Shown here: one piece after another, positions 26,446 through 34,980 of the stretch
Layout: each line of letters opens with the position of its first letter
Numbering within the stretch: the first letter of the stretch is position 1
Assembly (NCBI GenBank): GCA_964478425.1
Contig: CAYZIB010000003.1
Coordinates: 1-64,000, forward strand
Length of the DNA stretch: 64,000 nt
Origin: CAYZIB01 sp964478425
Lineage (GTDB): Bacteria > Bacillota_I > Bacilli_A > Acholeplasmatales > WRBM01
Reading direction: 5' to 3'
Translations under genes and position numbers: made by a program
The notes under the pieces: generated by a model
The model's database searches: none
What the model was told of the DNA's origin: nothing
Seen by the model: the letters and a program-made list of their open reading frames with translations, nothing else

Positions 26446-26795
26446 TGAAAAAAAAAGATATAATTTTAATAGTTTCAATTTGTATTATAGCTTTATTAAG
26501 TTATGTTTTAATTCTTAATAATAAAAAACCAGGAGCAGAAGTAATTATTAGAGTTGATGGTGTTGAAGTTGCAAGATATAATTTAGATATTGATGGTACT
26601 TATGAATTAAATGGTGGTACTAATATATTAGTTATAAAAGATAAAGAAGCTTATTTAATTGATGCAAATTGTCCTGATAAGTTATGTATAAACCAAGGTA
26701 AAATAAGTAAAAATGGAGAAACAATAACTTGTTTACCTAATAAATTAACAGTTACAGTCGTTGGAAATAAAAATGATGTGGAGATAATAAGCTAA
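26445..26795 (+). CDS. NusG domain II-containing membrane-anchored protein
   Basis: It encodes 116 residues: one N-terminal helix (about 5-24) followed by an extracytoplasmic NusG-II beta domain with DANCPDKLCINQGKIS and a second Cys region (ITCLPNKL). Such proteins are typical companions of rnf and apbE genes in Bacillota, but their role is unknown. It has one-base coupling to rnfA and directly abuts the next gene. Confidence 0.85.
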   Translation: MKKKDIILIVSICIIALLSYVLILNNKKPGAEVIIRVDGVEVARYNLDIDGTYELNGGTNILVIKDKEAYLIDANCPDKLCINQGKISKNGETITCLPNKLTVTVVGNKNDVEIIS

Positions 26796-27278
26796 ATGAA
26801 AAATCAAAAGATTGGATTACTTGGAGTTTTTACTGCTTTAGCAATGATTTTATCATTTGTTGAAAGTCAAATTCCTTCACTAGTTCCTGGAATTAAACTA
26901 GGATTACCTAATATTGCTATAATTATAATACTTTATCTATTTAGTGCTAAGGAAGCTTTTATTGTAAGTATAATAAGAGTAATTCTAACAAGTTTATTAT
27001 TTACATCTATTCCTACAATGATTTATAGTTTAGCAGGAGCAATATTAAGTTTAATATTCATGATTATTTTAAAAAAATCGTTTGCTGTTATAACTGTTAG
27101 TATGATAGGAGCAATATTTCATAATATTGGTCAGATTTTAGTTGCAATTTTAATAACCAATACTAATAGTTTAATATATTATTTACCTGTTTTAATTATA
27201 AGTGGATTAATATCAGGTATAATAATTGGACTAATTTCTGGGAATGCTGTTAATAAAATTAAAATGATTGAATTATAA
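26796..27278 (+). CDS. Gx transporter family / heptaprenyl diphosphate synthase component I-like membrane protein
   Basis: It encodes 160 residues and five to six helices. The block SFVESQIPSLVPGIKLGLPN, with a following FSAKEAFIVSIIRV, is typical of the Hpre_diP_synt_I/Gx family, which has an ECF S-component-like fold and regularly sits beside rnf/NusG-II genes. The old synthase annotation is not well supported for this type; a small-molecule carrier is more likely. It is the last gene of the locus and ends at a strong terminator. Confidence 0.8.
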   Translation: MKNQKIGLLGVFTALAMILSFVESQIPSLVPGIKLGLPNIAIIIILYLFSAKEAFIVSIIRVILTSLLFTSIPTMIYSLAGAILSLIFMIILKKSFAVITVSMIGAIFHNIGQILVAILITNTNSLIYYLPVLIISGLISGIIIGLISGNAVNKIKMIEL

Positions 27279-27316
27279 AAAAATAACTACAAAGTTAACT
27301 TTGTAGTTGTTTTTTA
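27279..27316. terminator. Bidirectional terminator, perfect 24-bp palindrome
   Basis: AACTACAAAGTT (27285-27296) and its exact complement (27297-27308) are flanked by an A-run and a T-run, so it ends both the Rnf locus and the convergent tetR gene. The same palindrome recurs at 31646-31669. Confidence 0.85.
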
Positions 27317-27886
27317 TTTTACAGATCTTTTTTTTAAAAATTCAATAACCCAATATTTAGTATAATCATATAATCCATCTAATGTTGTTGTTAAATATCC
27401 TCTACAATATTTAATATATTCACAAAATAATCCTTCTAAAAAAATTTTTATATCTAATTCAAGATAATCTTTATTAATTATTTTATTATCATTTATACAT
27501 AATTCTAACATTTTATTTGAAGCAATAGTAGTTAGTTTTTGAGCTGTAAAAATAAAATCATTTGATTTACATAATAATTTGTAATTTTCATTATTTATTT
27601 TAATAAATTCAAATATTGAATCAATAAATTGTAAAATATCTTTTTGTTGAATTAAATAAGTTTTACTAAAAAAAGTATCAATTAATTCATTTTCATATTC
27701 TTCAGCTACTTCATATATATCAGTATAATGACTATAAAAAGTACCTCTACTAATATCAGCTTTTAAACATAATTCGCTTATAGAGATTTTACCTAATTCT
27801 TTTTTATCAGATAGCATTTCAGCAAAAGTTTTTCTTATTAAATTTCTTGTTTTTTTTGAGGAATTATTTAAATTTTTTACTTTCAT
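27314..27886 (-). CDS. TetR family transcriptional regulator
   Basis: It encodes 190 residues from the ATG at 27886, which has AAGGAA at a suitable distance. A TTG seven codons upstream has none. The N-terminal helix-turn-helix is typical: KISISELCLKADISRGTFYS, then HYTDIYEV. The C-terminal ligand domain is helical and diverged. It is divergent from the ABC exporter genes at 28026, and an inverted repeat lies between them. It therefore probably represses the exporter and itself until a toxic compound binds. Confidence 0.9.
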   Translation of the reverse strand: MKVKNLNNSSKKTRNLIRKTFAEMLSDKKELGKISISELCLKADISRGTFYSHYTDIYEVAEEYENELIDTFFSKTYLIQQKDILQFIDSIFEFIKINNENYKLLCKSNDFIFTAQKLTTIASNKMLELCINDNKIINKDYLELDIKIFLEGLFCEYIKYCRGYLTTTLDGLYDYTKYWVIEFLKKRSVK

Positions 27887-27974
27887 AGTACTTTCCTTTT
27901 TGAACAATTTATTAATTTTTGTTTATATTTAAACTTTGATAAAAAAATTGTTCTTTTTTTATTTTTTTGTTTAT

Positions 27975-28008
27975 TATAATATAACACCGTTCAAATGTCA
28001 ACAGTGTT
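27975..28008 (+). promoter_or_regulatory. Promoter and putative TetR operator
   Basis: The -10 box TATAAT (27975-27980) is followed at once by an inverted repeat, AACACCGTT (27983-27991) and AACAGTGTT (28000-28008), with an 8-bp spacer and one mismatch. It covers the expected transcription start of the ABC operon, which is a classic operator position. Confidence 0.65.
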
Positions 28009-28025
28009 AAAAAAGGAGGGTAAAT

Positions 28026-28976
28026 ATGGATGAAAATAAGATGATAGAAATAAAAAATCTAACAAAAGATTATGGTTTTAATAGAGGTGTATTTGATTGT
28101 AATATCATAGTCAAAAAAGGAGAAGTATATGGATTTTTAGGACCAAATGGTGCTGGGAAATCCACAACTATTAGACATTTGATGGGTTTTTCTAAACCTG
28201 ATAAAGGACTTTGTAAAATTTTAGGGAAAAATATGTTTTATGAGTATAATCAAATTTTAAATAAAGTTGGTTATATTCCGGGAGAAATAGCTTTGCCACA
28301 AGGAATTACAGGAAAAGAATTTATAAAAATGATTCAAGATATGCAACAAATTCATAATGAAAATAGACTTAAAAAAATGTTGGATATTTTTGAATTAAAA
28401 GATGATTTATTAAATTTAGATGTTAAAGAAATGAGTCTTGGAATAAAAAGAAAATTAGTAATTGTAACAGCTTTTATGCATGATCCAGATGTGTTAATAC
28501 TAGATGAACCAACAAGTGGTTTAGATCCAGTTATGCAAGAAAGATTTGTTATGTTAATTCATGAAGAAAAAAAGAGAGGAAAAACTATTTTATTATCTAG
28601 TCATATTTTTTCAGAAATTGATGAGACATGCGATAAAATTGCAATCATAAAAGATGGTGTTATTGTTAAAAAATTTGATGCTAATGATTTAAAACATGCA
28701 TCAGTAAAATATTATACAATTAAGTTTAATAATACATTAGATAAAAATAATTTTATTATAAATTCAAAACATATTAAATCATTAGAATTATTAGATGAAT
28801 CAGAAGATGAAGTATATTTATCATTAGAAGATAATAATTTAAATGATTTAGTTTGCTTACTTTCTAATTTTAAAATAAAATCATTTTCAAATAAATTAGA
28901 ATCATTAGAAGATTTTTTTATGAAATTTTATAATGATGATAAAAAATATGGAGGTGTATTTAATGAATGTAATTGA
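28026..28976 (+). CDS. ABC transporter ATP-binding protein (ABC-2 exporter, subunit 1)
   Basis: It encodes 316 residues: a nucleotide-binding domain with Walker A GPNGAGKST, a C-loop degenerated to MSLGIKRK, Walker B VLILDEPTSGLD and an H-loop SSHIF. A C-terminal accessory domain of about 95 residues follows. AAAGGAGGG precedes the ATG. It overlaps a paralogous ATPase gene by 14 bp. Two different ATPases with one large permease suggest a heterodimeric motor, probably for a drug or peptide, under the adjacent TetR regulator. Confidence 0.92.
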   Translation: MDENKMIEIKNLTKDYGFNRGVFDCNIIVKKGEVYGFLGPNGAGKSTTIRHLMGFSKPDKGLCKILGKNMFYEYNQILNKVGYIPGEIALPQGITGKEFIKMIQDMQQIHNENRLKKMLDIFELKDDLLNLDVKEMSLGIKRKLVIVTAFMHDPDVLILDEPTSGLDPVMQERFVMLIHEEKKRGKTILLSSHIFSEIDETCDKIAIIKDGVIVKKFDANDLKHASVKYYTIKFNNTLDKNNFIINSKHIKSLELLDESEDEVYLSLEDNNLNDLVCLLSNFKIKSFSNKLESLEDFFMKFYNDDKKYGGVFNECN

Positions 28977-29871
28977 AATAAAAAATTTAACTAAGGATTA
29001 TGGAAATAATAAAGGCGTTTTTGATTTAAACTTAACTATAAAAAAAGGTGAAATGATTGGTTATGTAGGAACAAATGGAAGTGGAAAAACGACAACTATT
29101 AGAAATATTATGGGGTTTATAAAACCAACAAGTGGGGAGGTGCTTGTTAATGGTTTATCAACATGGAAATATCAAGATGAAATAGTAAAACAAATAGGTT
29201 ATGTTCCAGGTGAAATTGCATTTCCAGACTTAAAAACAGGAAAAGATTTTTTAAAAAGTCAACAAGAATTTTTAGGATTAAAAGATATGAATTATGCAGA
29301 TCAATTGATTAAAAGATTAAAACTTGATCCAACTGCAAACTTAAAAAGAATGAGTAAAGGTATGAAACAAAAAACAGCATTAGTTGCTGCATTAATGAAT
29401 GATTCACCTATAATTATTCTTGATGAGCCTACAACTGGTCTTGATCCATTAATGAGAAAGACTTTTTTAGATATTATAAAAGAAGAACATAAAAAAGGTA
29501 AAACAATTTTAATGAGTAGCCATAGTTTTGAAGAGTTAGAAAAAACATGTGATAAAGTAGTTTTAATTAATGAGGGTAGAATAGTTGATATATGTAATAT
29601 GGATGATATAAATAACAGAAATACAAGAGAATTTAAGATAGAGTTTAATAATAATTTAGATTATAAAAAATTTTTGTATGAAGATTATGTATTTATTAGA
29701 TTACAAGAAAAATATAATCAAGTAACTATTAAATTAGAACAAAATAAAATAAATGATTTGTTTATTATTTTAAAAAATTATGATGTAAAATTTATTTCTG
29801 AAATACCATATACACTAGAAAGACATTTTAAAAATATATTATTAAAAAAAGAGGAGTGTAAATATGTTTAG
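28963..29871 (+). CDS. ABC transporter ATP-binding protein (ABC-2 exporter, subunit 2)
   Basis: It encodes 302 residues from ATG 28963, chosen because GGAGG lies at 28950-28954; the frame is open further upstream but without a ribosome site. Walker A is GTNGSGKTT, the signature is MSKGMKQK (diverged), Walker B is IIILDEPTTGLD and the H-loop SSHSF. It is closely related to the preceding gene over its full length, so the pair arose by duplication. It overlaps the permease gene by 8 bp. Confidence 0.92.
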   Translation: MNVIEIKNLTKDYGNNKGVFDLNLTIKKGEMIGYVGTNGSGKTTTIRNIMGFIKPTSGEVLVNGLSTWKYQDEIVKQIGYVPGEIAFPDLKTGKDFLKSQQEFLGLKDMNYADQLIKRLKLDPTANLKRMSKGMKQKTALVAALMNDSPIIILDEPTTGLDPLMRKTFLDIIKEEHKKGKTILMSSHSFEELEKTCDKVVLINEGRIVDICNMDDINNRNTREFKIEFNNNLDYKKFLYEDYVFIRLQEKYNQVTIKLEQNKINDLFIILKNYDVKFISEIPYTLERHFKNILLKKEECKYV

Positions 29872-31639
29872 TAAAGCTTTATTTAAACAATCTATTAAGG
29901 CAAATAAAACAATGTGGTATGTAGTTACATTTGCAGTTTGTTTTATGCTTGCATGTGTTATGTTGATTTCTGGGAATGGAAATATAGGGAATGTTAAAAA
30001 TGAAATACAAGATACAATTATAATAGAAGAATTAAATTCACAAATGCAGAAAAGAGGATTATCATATTATTCTTATATAAATGATGGATTAGAAGAGTTT
30101 GATGTGTTATTTAGTAAAAATGAAAAAGATGTGTTAACGTATTTAATGTGGTTTAAAAATATTCCTAATGAATCTGATGAGTCATATAATGAATATTTAA
30201 AAAATATGCCAATTATGGAAACACAATTAGGAAATAATTACCTATTAGAAGTAAGTGATTGGCAAAAAAATATGCCACAGCAAAAAGATTATCTATCAAG
30301 CGAAGAATATTTAAAAGCATTAGAAATTTGGGAAAATAATTCACCTATTTCTTTAGAGTATACTACAAATTTGGTTTATACAAGTAGTATTAATGAATTA
30401 AAACAATATGTTATATTAAAAGCTAATGAAATGGGCTATATGGAAGATTCAAAAGAATTTGAAGAGATGTTTGGATGTATTATTTATGCGATTAATCCTA
30501 ATAATATGTTCGATGATTTTTATAATTTGAATAATGAAATAGTTGATGATTATGATATTACATATCTTATAAATAATGTATTAACAAAATCTATTGATGA
30601 GATAGTTTATTCAAGCACGAGAATAGATTATAGATTAAAAAGAGCTAATAATCATGCTTCAATATTTTTAGCAGGAAATATGATTAATAAAGATAATGTT
30701 AGTTTATTACTTGAAGAATTAAAAAGTTATGGAATCACTGAAGAAAAATATAATAATTTTGGATATACTTATGATTATATAAAAAATTTATCCAATAAAG
30801 CTATAATTACATATCAAGCACAAATAGAATATGAAATTGATTTAATTAATCAAAAATATAATGGAAATGTATTAGATGAAGAATATATTAATGAAGTTAA
30901 TAATAAAAAAAATGAATTAGCAAATGAAATTTCATCAAGTTTTTTACAAACATTACCGAAAACTGTATCAGATGCATTAGAAGAAATAGGGAAAGCAGAC
31001 TTATATACATTAATAGTTGGTTCTATTTTTTATAAACTTGCAGGATTATTGTTACCTATTATTTTTATGATAATGGTGTCAAATAATTTAATAGTAGGTC
31101 AAGTAGATAGTGGCCAAATGGCATATATTTTATCAACATCAACTAAAAGAAAAACAATTGTGTTTACTCAAAGTATGTATTTAATAATTTCACTTTTAGC
31201 AATGTTTATTTGTACAACTATTACAAGTGTTGTTTGTTTAAGTATTGTTCCTGAAAATGTTGATTTAACATATAGTAATTTAATATTACTTAATCTTGGA
31301 GCATTTTTAGTATTATTTGCCTTGTCTGGTTTATGTTTTTTTACATCATGTTATTTTGATAGAAGTAAATATCAAATGGCTATTGGTGGAGGATTAAGTA
31401 TTTTCGCTTTAGTTGCTGCTATGCTTGGATTATTTGGAAGTCCTGCAATACCTGCTGTTATCAGATTAAATTCATTAAATTATTTTAATTATGTTACTAT
31501 TATTTCTTTATTTGATGTAATTAAAATAATTGAAGGGAATAATATTTTTATTTTAAAATTAATTATATTATTAATTTTAGGAATTATTGGATATGTCTTA
31601 GGAAGTATTAAGTTTGATAAAAAGGATTTACCTTTATAA
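29864..31639 (+). CDS. ABC-2 type exporter permease
   Basis: It encodes 591 residues. One membrane helix lies near the N-terminus (about 18-38). A long extracytoplasmic, acidic, helix-rich domain follows (about 45-380), and then a C-terminal bundle of five or six helices. This is the architecture of large ABC-2 permeases paired with two ATPases in TetR-ABC-ABC resistance operons. The substrate cannot be predicted. GAGGAG lies before the ATG inside the upstream gene, and the unit ends at a strong terminator. Confidence 0.85.
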   Translation: MFSKALFKQSIKANKTMWYVVTFAVCFMLACVMLISGNGNIGNVKNEIQDTIIIEELNSQMQKRGLSYYSYINDGLEEFDVLFSKNEKDVLTYLMWFKNIPNESDESYNEYLKNMPIMETQLGNNYLLEVSDWQKNMPQQKDYLSSEEYLKALEIWENNSPISLEYTTNLVYTSSINELKQYVILKANEMGYMEDSKEFEEMFGCIIYAINPNNMFDDFYNLNNEIVDDYDITYLINNVLTKSIDEIVYSSTRIDYRLKRANNHASIFLAGNMINKDNVSLLLEELKSYGITEEKYNNFGYTYDYIKNLSNKAIITYQAQIEYEIDLINQKYNGNVLDEEYINEVNNKKNELANEISSSFLQTLPKTVSDALEEIGKADLYTLIVGSIFYKLAGLLLPIIFMIMVSNNLIVGQVDSGQMAYILSTSTKRKTIVFTQSMYLIISLLAMFICTTITSVVCLSIVPENVDLTYSNLILLNLGAFLVLFALSGLCFFTSCYFDRSKYQMAIGGGLSIFALVAAMLGLFGSPAIPAVIRLNSLNYFNYVTIISLFDVIKIIEGNNIFILKLIILLILGIIGYVLGSIKFDKKDLPL

Positions 31640-31643
31640 AATG

Positions 31644-31675
31644 ACAACTACAAAGTTAACTTTGTAGTTTTTTTA
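31644..31675 (+). terminator. Rho-independent terminator, same palindrome as at 27285
   Basis: AACTACAAAGTT (31646-31657) and its exact complement (31658-31669) are followed by seven Ts. This 24-bp core is identical to that at 27285-27308 on the other side of the tetR/ABC unit. Confidence 0.85.
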
Positions 31676-31723
31676 TTGTAAAAAGGCTATATAAATGATA
31701 AAATTAATAAAGTGGTGATTTAT

Positions 31724-32527
31724 ATGTTAGAGTTAAAAAATATTAATTTTGAGTATAAAAACAATAAAAAAATATTAGATAATGTTTCATTTAAAGTTGA
31801 TGATGGAAAATTTTTATGTATATTAGGACATAATGGAAGTGGTAAATCAACTCTAGCAAAAATTATAATGGGTTTAATTAAGCCAACAAATGGAACAATA
31901 TTATATAATAATCAAATAATTAATGAAGAAAATATCTGTGATATTAGAAAAAAATTTGGAATAGTATTTCAAAACCCAGATAATCAATTTATTGGATTAA
32001 CGGTAAAAGATGATCTTGCTTTTGGACTTGAAAATAGATTATTAAGTAAAAAAATAATACTTGAAAAAATAAATAAATATGCAAAAGAATTAAATATTTT
32101 AGATTTGCTAGAAAAAAATCCTAATAATTTAAGTGGTGGAGAAAAACAAAAAGTTGCAATCGCTGGAATATTAGCATTAGATACAGAATTAATAATATTT
32201 GATGAAGCAACATCTATGCTTGATCCAAAAAGTGTAAATGAATTATTACAAGAGATAAAAAAATTAAAAAATAGAAAAACAATTATATATATAACTCATA
32301 ACATAGAAGAAGCACTTTTTGCTGATGAAATATTACTTTTAGATCAAGGTAAAGTTATAATAAATGATTCAATTAATAAAATATTTAATAATATTAACTT
32401 ATTAGAAGAGTATAATCTTAAAGTTCCTGATACATTAAAATTAATTTCTATGTTAAATAATGAATCAGATAAAGAAAAATATAGGGAGGTAATTGATTAT
32501 TTATGGGAATTAACATACAACAATTAA
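31724..32527 (+). CDS. ecfA1: ECF transporter ATPase EcfA1
   Basis: It encodes 267 residues from ATG 31724, behind GGTGAT; upstream GTG codons in frame are less likely. Walker A is GHNGSGKST, then come the Q-loop FQNPDNQF, the signature LSGGEKQK and Walker B LIIFDEATSMLD. The QNPDNQ block is characteristic of the energy-coupling module of vitamin and metal transporters. It overlaps ecfA2 by 25 bp. No S component is adjacent, so this is a shared (group II) module that would serve RibU and others. Confidence 0.95.
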   Translation: MLELKNINFEYKNNKKILDNVSFKVDDGKFLCILGHNGSGKSTLAKIIMGLIKPTNGTILYNNQIINEENICDIRKKFGIVFQNPDNQFIGLTVKDDLAFGLENRLLSKKIILEKINKYAKELNILDLLEKNPNNLSGGEKQKVAIAGILALDTELIIFDEATSMLDPKSVNELLQEIKKLKNRKTIIYITHNIEEALFADEILLLDQGKVIINDSINKIFNNINLLEEYNLKVPDTLKLISMLNNESDKEKYREVIDYLWELTYNN

Positions 32528-33342
32528 ATTTTTCATACCAAAAATCTTCATATATTTTAAAAAATATTAACTTAAAAATTGACTCTAAAAATGAATTTAT
32601 AACCATTATAGGATCATCAGGAAGTGGTAAATCAACTTTAATTCAAATTTTTAACGGATTATTAAAAACAAATGAAGGATTAGTTAATGTTTATGATGTT
32701 AAAATAAATGATAAAACAAATAATTTAAAAAGAATAAGAAAAAAAGTAGGACTTGTTTTTCAATTTCCTGAACATCAATTATTTTTAGATACAGTTTTAA
32801 AAGATGTTTCTTATGGACCTAAAAATTTTTCTATTAAAAATTATAAGGAACAGGCAATAAATGCTTTAAACATGGTTAAATTAGATGAATCATATTATGA
32901 TTTAAATCCTTTTAATTTGAGTGGTGGAGAACAAAGAAAGGTTGCTATTGCAGGAGTTTTAGCAAGCAATCCTGATATTATTATTTTAGATGAACCAACA
33001 GTGGGATTAGATTATGAATCTAAAATAGATTTGTTAAATTTATTAATTAATTTAAATAAAGAATATCATAAATCAATTATTATTGTAACTCATGATATGG
33101 ATTTAGTTGGTAAGTATGCAAAAAGAGTAGTTGTTTTAGAAAATGGAAATATAATATTTGATGGTAATAAATTTGATTTATTTAAAAATAATGATATTAT
33201 GAAGAATTACTCATTAGATTATCCTAATCAAGTTTTAATATTAAAAAAAATAAAAGAAAAATTTAATAATGAAAAAATAGATGAATTTAAATATGATATT
33301 AATGATGTATATAATGAAATAAAGAGGGTTTATAATGAATAA
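32503..33342 (+). CDS. ecfA2: ECF transporter ATPase EcfA2
   Basis: It encodes 279 residues. Walker A is GSSGSGKST, the Q-loop FQFPEHQLF is diagnostic for EcfA2, the signature is LSGGEQRK and Walker B is IIILDEPTVGLD. GGGAGG lies in the ecfA1 coding region. It pairs with EcfA1 to drive the EcfT scaffold, and overlaps ecfT by 8 bp. Confidence 0.95.
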   Translation: MGINIQQLNFSYQKSSYILKNINLKIDSKNEFITIIGSSGSGKSTLIQIFNGLLKTNEGLVNVYDVKINDKTNNLKRIRKKVGLVFQFPEHQLFLDTVLKDVSYGPKNFSIKNYKEQAINALNMVKLDESYYDLNPFNLSGGEQRKVAIAGVLASNPDIIILDEPTVGLDYESKIDLLNLLINLNKEYHKSIIIVTHDMDLVGKYAKRVVVLENGNIIFDGNKFDLFKNNDIMKNYSLDYPNQVLILKKIKEKFNNEKIDEFKYDINDVYNEIKRVYNE

Positions 33343-34306
33343 TGAAAAAATAATTTTTGGACAATATATTAATACTAATTCATTTATTCATAAACTTGAT
33401 CCAAGATTAAAAATTATTTTAACTTTTGTTTTTATTTTAAGCTTATTTATTGTTAAAAACATATATATATTATTTATATTAACATTTTTTTTACTTTTAT
33501 TAATATTTTTAACGAAGATTAATTTTACTAGGTTTATTAAGAGTATAAGTAAAATGTCTTATATATTGATTTTTACTTTTGTTATGCAAATTATTGATAA
33601 TCAAAATGGAAATTTATTAGCGAGTTATAATTTTGATTTAAATATAATTAATTTATTAGTTATAGTTATATTTTTAGTGTTTTTTATTTTTTTTGTAAAA
33701 TATATAAGGCATTATAAAATATCGTTATTTATTTTATTTTCTTTAGCTTTATTTTATTTGCAAACCATTCAACATAATTCATATACGATATTATTTTATA
33801 ATATTAAAATATATGAAGAAGGATTAACTGAAGCAATATTTATAATGCTAAGATTAATTGATTTTATAATTTTATCTGGGATATTAACATATACAACTAA
33901 ACCAACTGAAATTAATTTAGCCTTAGATAAGATTTTAAAACCATTTAATAAAATATTTAATGTTAATGCTTTTACAATGATTATTTCAATTGCATTAAGA
34001 TTTATTCCTAATTTGCTTACAGAAACAGAAAAAGTTTTAAAAGCTCAAAGTGCAAGAGGATTTGATTATAAAGAAGCAAATTTAATAGAAAAAATTAAAG
34101 AAATTACAAATTTAGTGATCCCTCTTTTTGTTATTTCATATAAAAAAGGGATGGATTTAACTTATGCAATGATTAGTAGAGGATATGATGAAACAAAAGC
34201 AAGAAGTAGTATATATGAATTAAAATATACAAGAAAAGATATATTTACTTACTTAATTACTATTGGTTTTTTATGTTTTTTATTGATATTTAATTTTATA
34301 TTATAG
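33335..34306 (+). CDS. ecfT: ECF transporter transmembrane protein EcfT
   Basis: This scaffold couples EcfA1/A2 to exchangeable S components. The 323 residues contain the two coupling-helix signatures, AQSARGFDY and AMISRGYDE, in the C-terminal half. It is about 55 residues longer than typical EcfT. The extra length lies at about residues 90-150 and is strongly hydrophobic, adding perhaps two membrane segments. GAGGG precedes the ATG. Confidence 0.93.
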   Translation: MNNEKIIFGQYINTNSFIHKLDPRLKIILTFVFILSLFIVKNIYILFILTFFLLLLIFLTKINFTRFIKSISKMSYILIFTFVMQIIDNQNGNLLASYNFDLNIINLLVIVIFLVFFIFFVKYIRHYKISLFILFSLALFYLQTIQHNSYTILFYNIKIYEEGLTEAIFIMLRLIDFIILSGILTYTTKPTEINLALDKILKPFNKIFNVNAFTMIISIALRFIPNLLTETEKVLKAQSARGFDYKEANLIEKIKEITNLVIPLFVISYKKGMDLTYAMISRGYDETKARSSIYELKYTRKDIFTYLITIGFLCFLLIFNFIL

Positions 34307-34316
34307 AGGTATTTTT

Positions 34317-34979
34317 ATGGATGAATTTTTAAAAATGATCAGTGGAAAATTATATAATTCGCAAGAAAAAAATATAATAAAACTTCATGATAAGGGTATG
34401 TATTTATGCGAAAAATTTAACAAAATTTCAGTAAAAAGAAAAAAGCAAAAACAAAAGGCATTAATAAAGTTAATACCTAGTGCAAAAAATAAAAATTTAT
34501 GTGTTTTTGCGCCTTTTTATTGTGAATATGGTAAAAATATTTTTGTAGGGAATAATTGTTTTATTAATTATAATTGTGTTTTTTTAGATGTATCACCAAT
34601 CACTTTAAATGATAATGTATGGATAGGACCGAATGTAACATTTGCTACTCCTAATCATCCTTTATTAGTTAGTGAAAGAATAAATTGTAATTATCCAGAT
34701 GGATATCATGATTTAGAATTTTCTAAAGAAATAAAAGTCGATAGCGGAACATGGATATGCGCCAATGTTTTAATTATTGGTGGAGTTAAAATTGGGAAAA
34801 ATTGTGTGATTAAAGCTGGAAGTGTTGTAACACATGATATTCCTGATAATGCTATTGTATCTGGTATGCCTGCTAAAGTAGAAAGATTTATAGATGAATT
34901 AGATAAAATAAATGTATGGGAAACATATATTAATGAATCTTATCCTTTATCACAAAGACAAAAAGAAAGAAGTAAATAA
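34317..34979 (+). CDS. Sugar O-acetyltransferase (maltose/galactoside acetyltransferase family)
   Basis: It encodes 220 residues of the left-handed beta-helix acyltransferase family. It has an N-terminal Maa-type helical cap and hexapeptide repeats such as IFVGNNCFINYNCVFLD and KIGKNCVIKAGSVV. The catalytic His lies in ATPNHPL at about residue 115. It would transfer acetyl from acetyl-CoA to a sugar hydroxyl. It is about 30 residues longer than common Maa proteins at the C-terminus. GAGG precedes the ATG, 10 bp after ecfT. Confidence 0.88.
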   Translation: MDEFLKMISGKLYNSQEKNIIKLHDKGMYLCEKFNKISVKRKKQKQKALIKLIPSAKNKNLCVFAPFYCEYGKNIFVGNNCFINYNCVFLDVSPITLNDNVWIGPNVTFATPNHPLLVSERINCNYPDGYHDLEFSKEIKVDSGTWICANVLIIGGVKIGKNCVIKAGSVVTHDIPDNAIVSGMPAKVERFIDELDKINVWETYINESYPLSQRQKERSK

Positions 34980-34980
34980 A

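Noticed and set aside
34912..34980. Upstream extension of the ABC exporter gene into the acetyltransferase gene
   Set aside because: The extra residues are polar and unlike exporter N-termini; ATG 34981 directly after the previous stop fits the family start.
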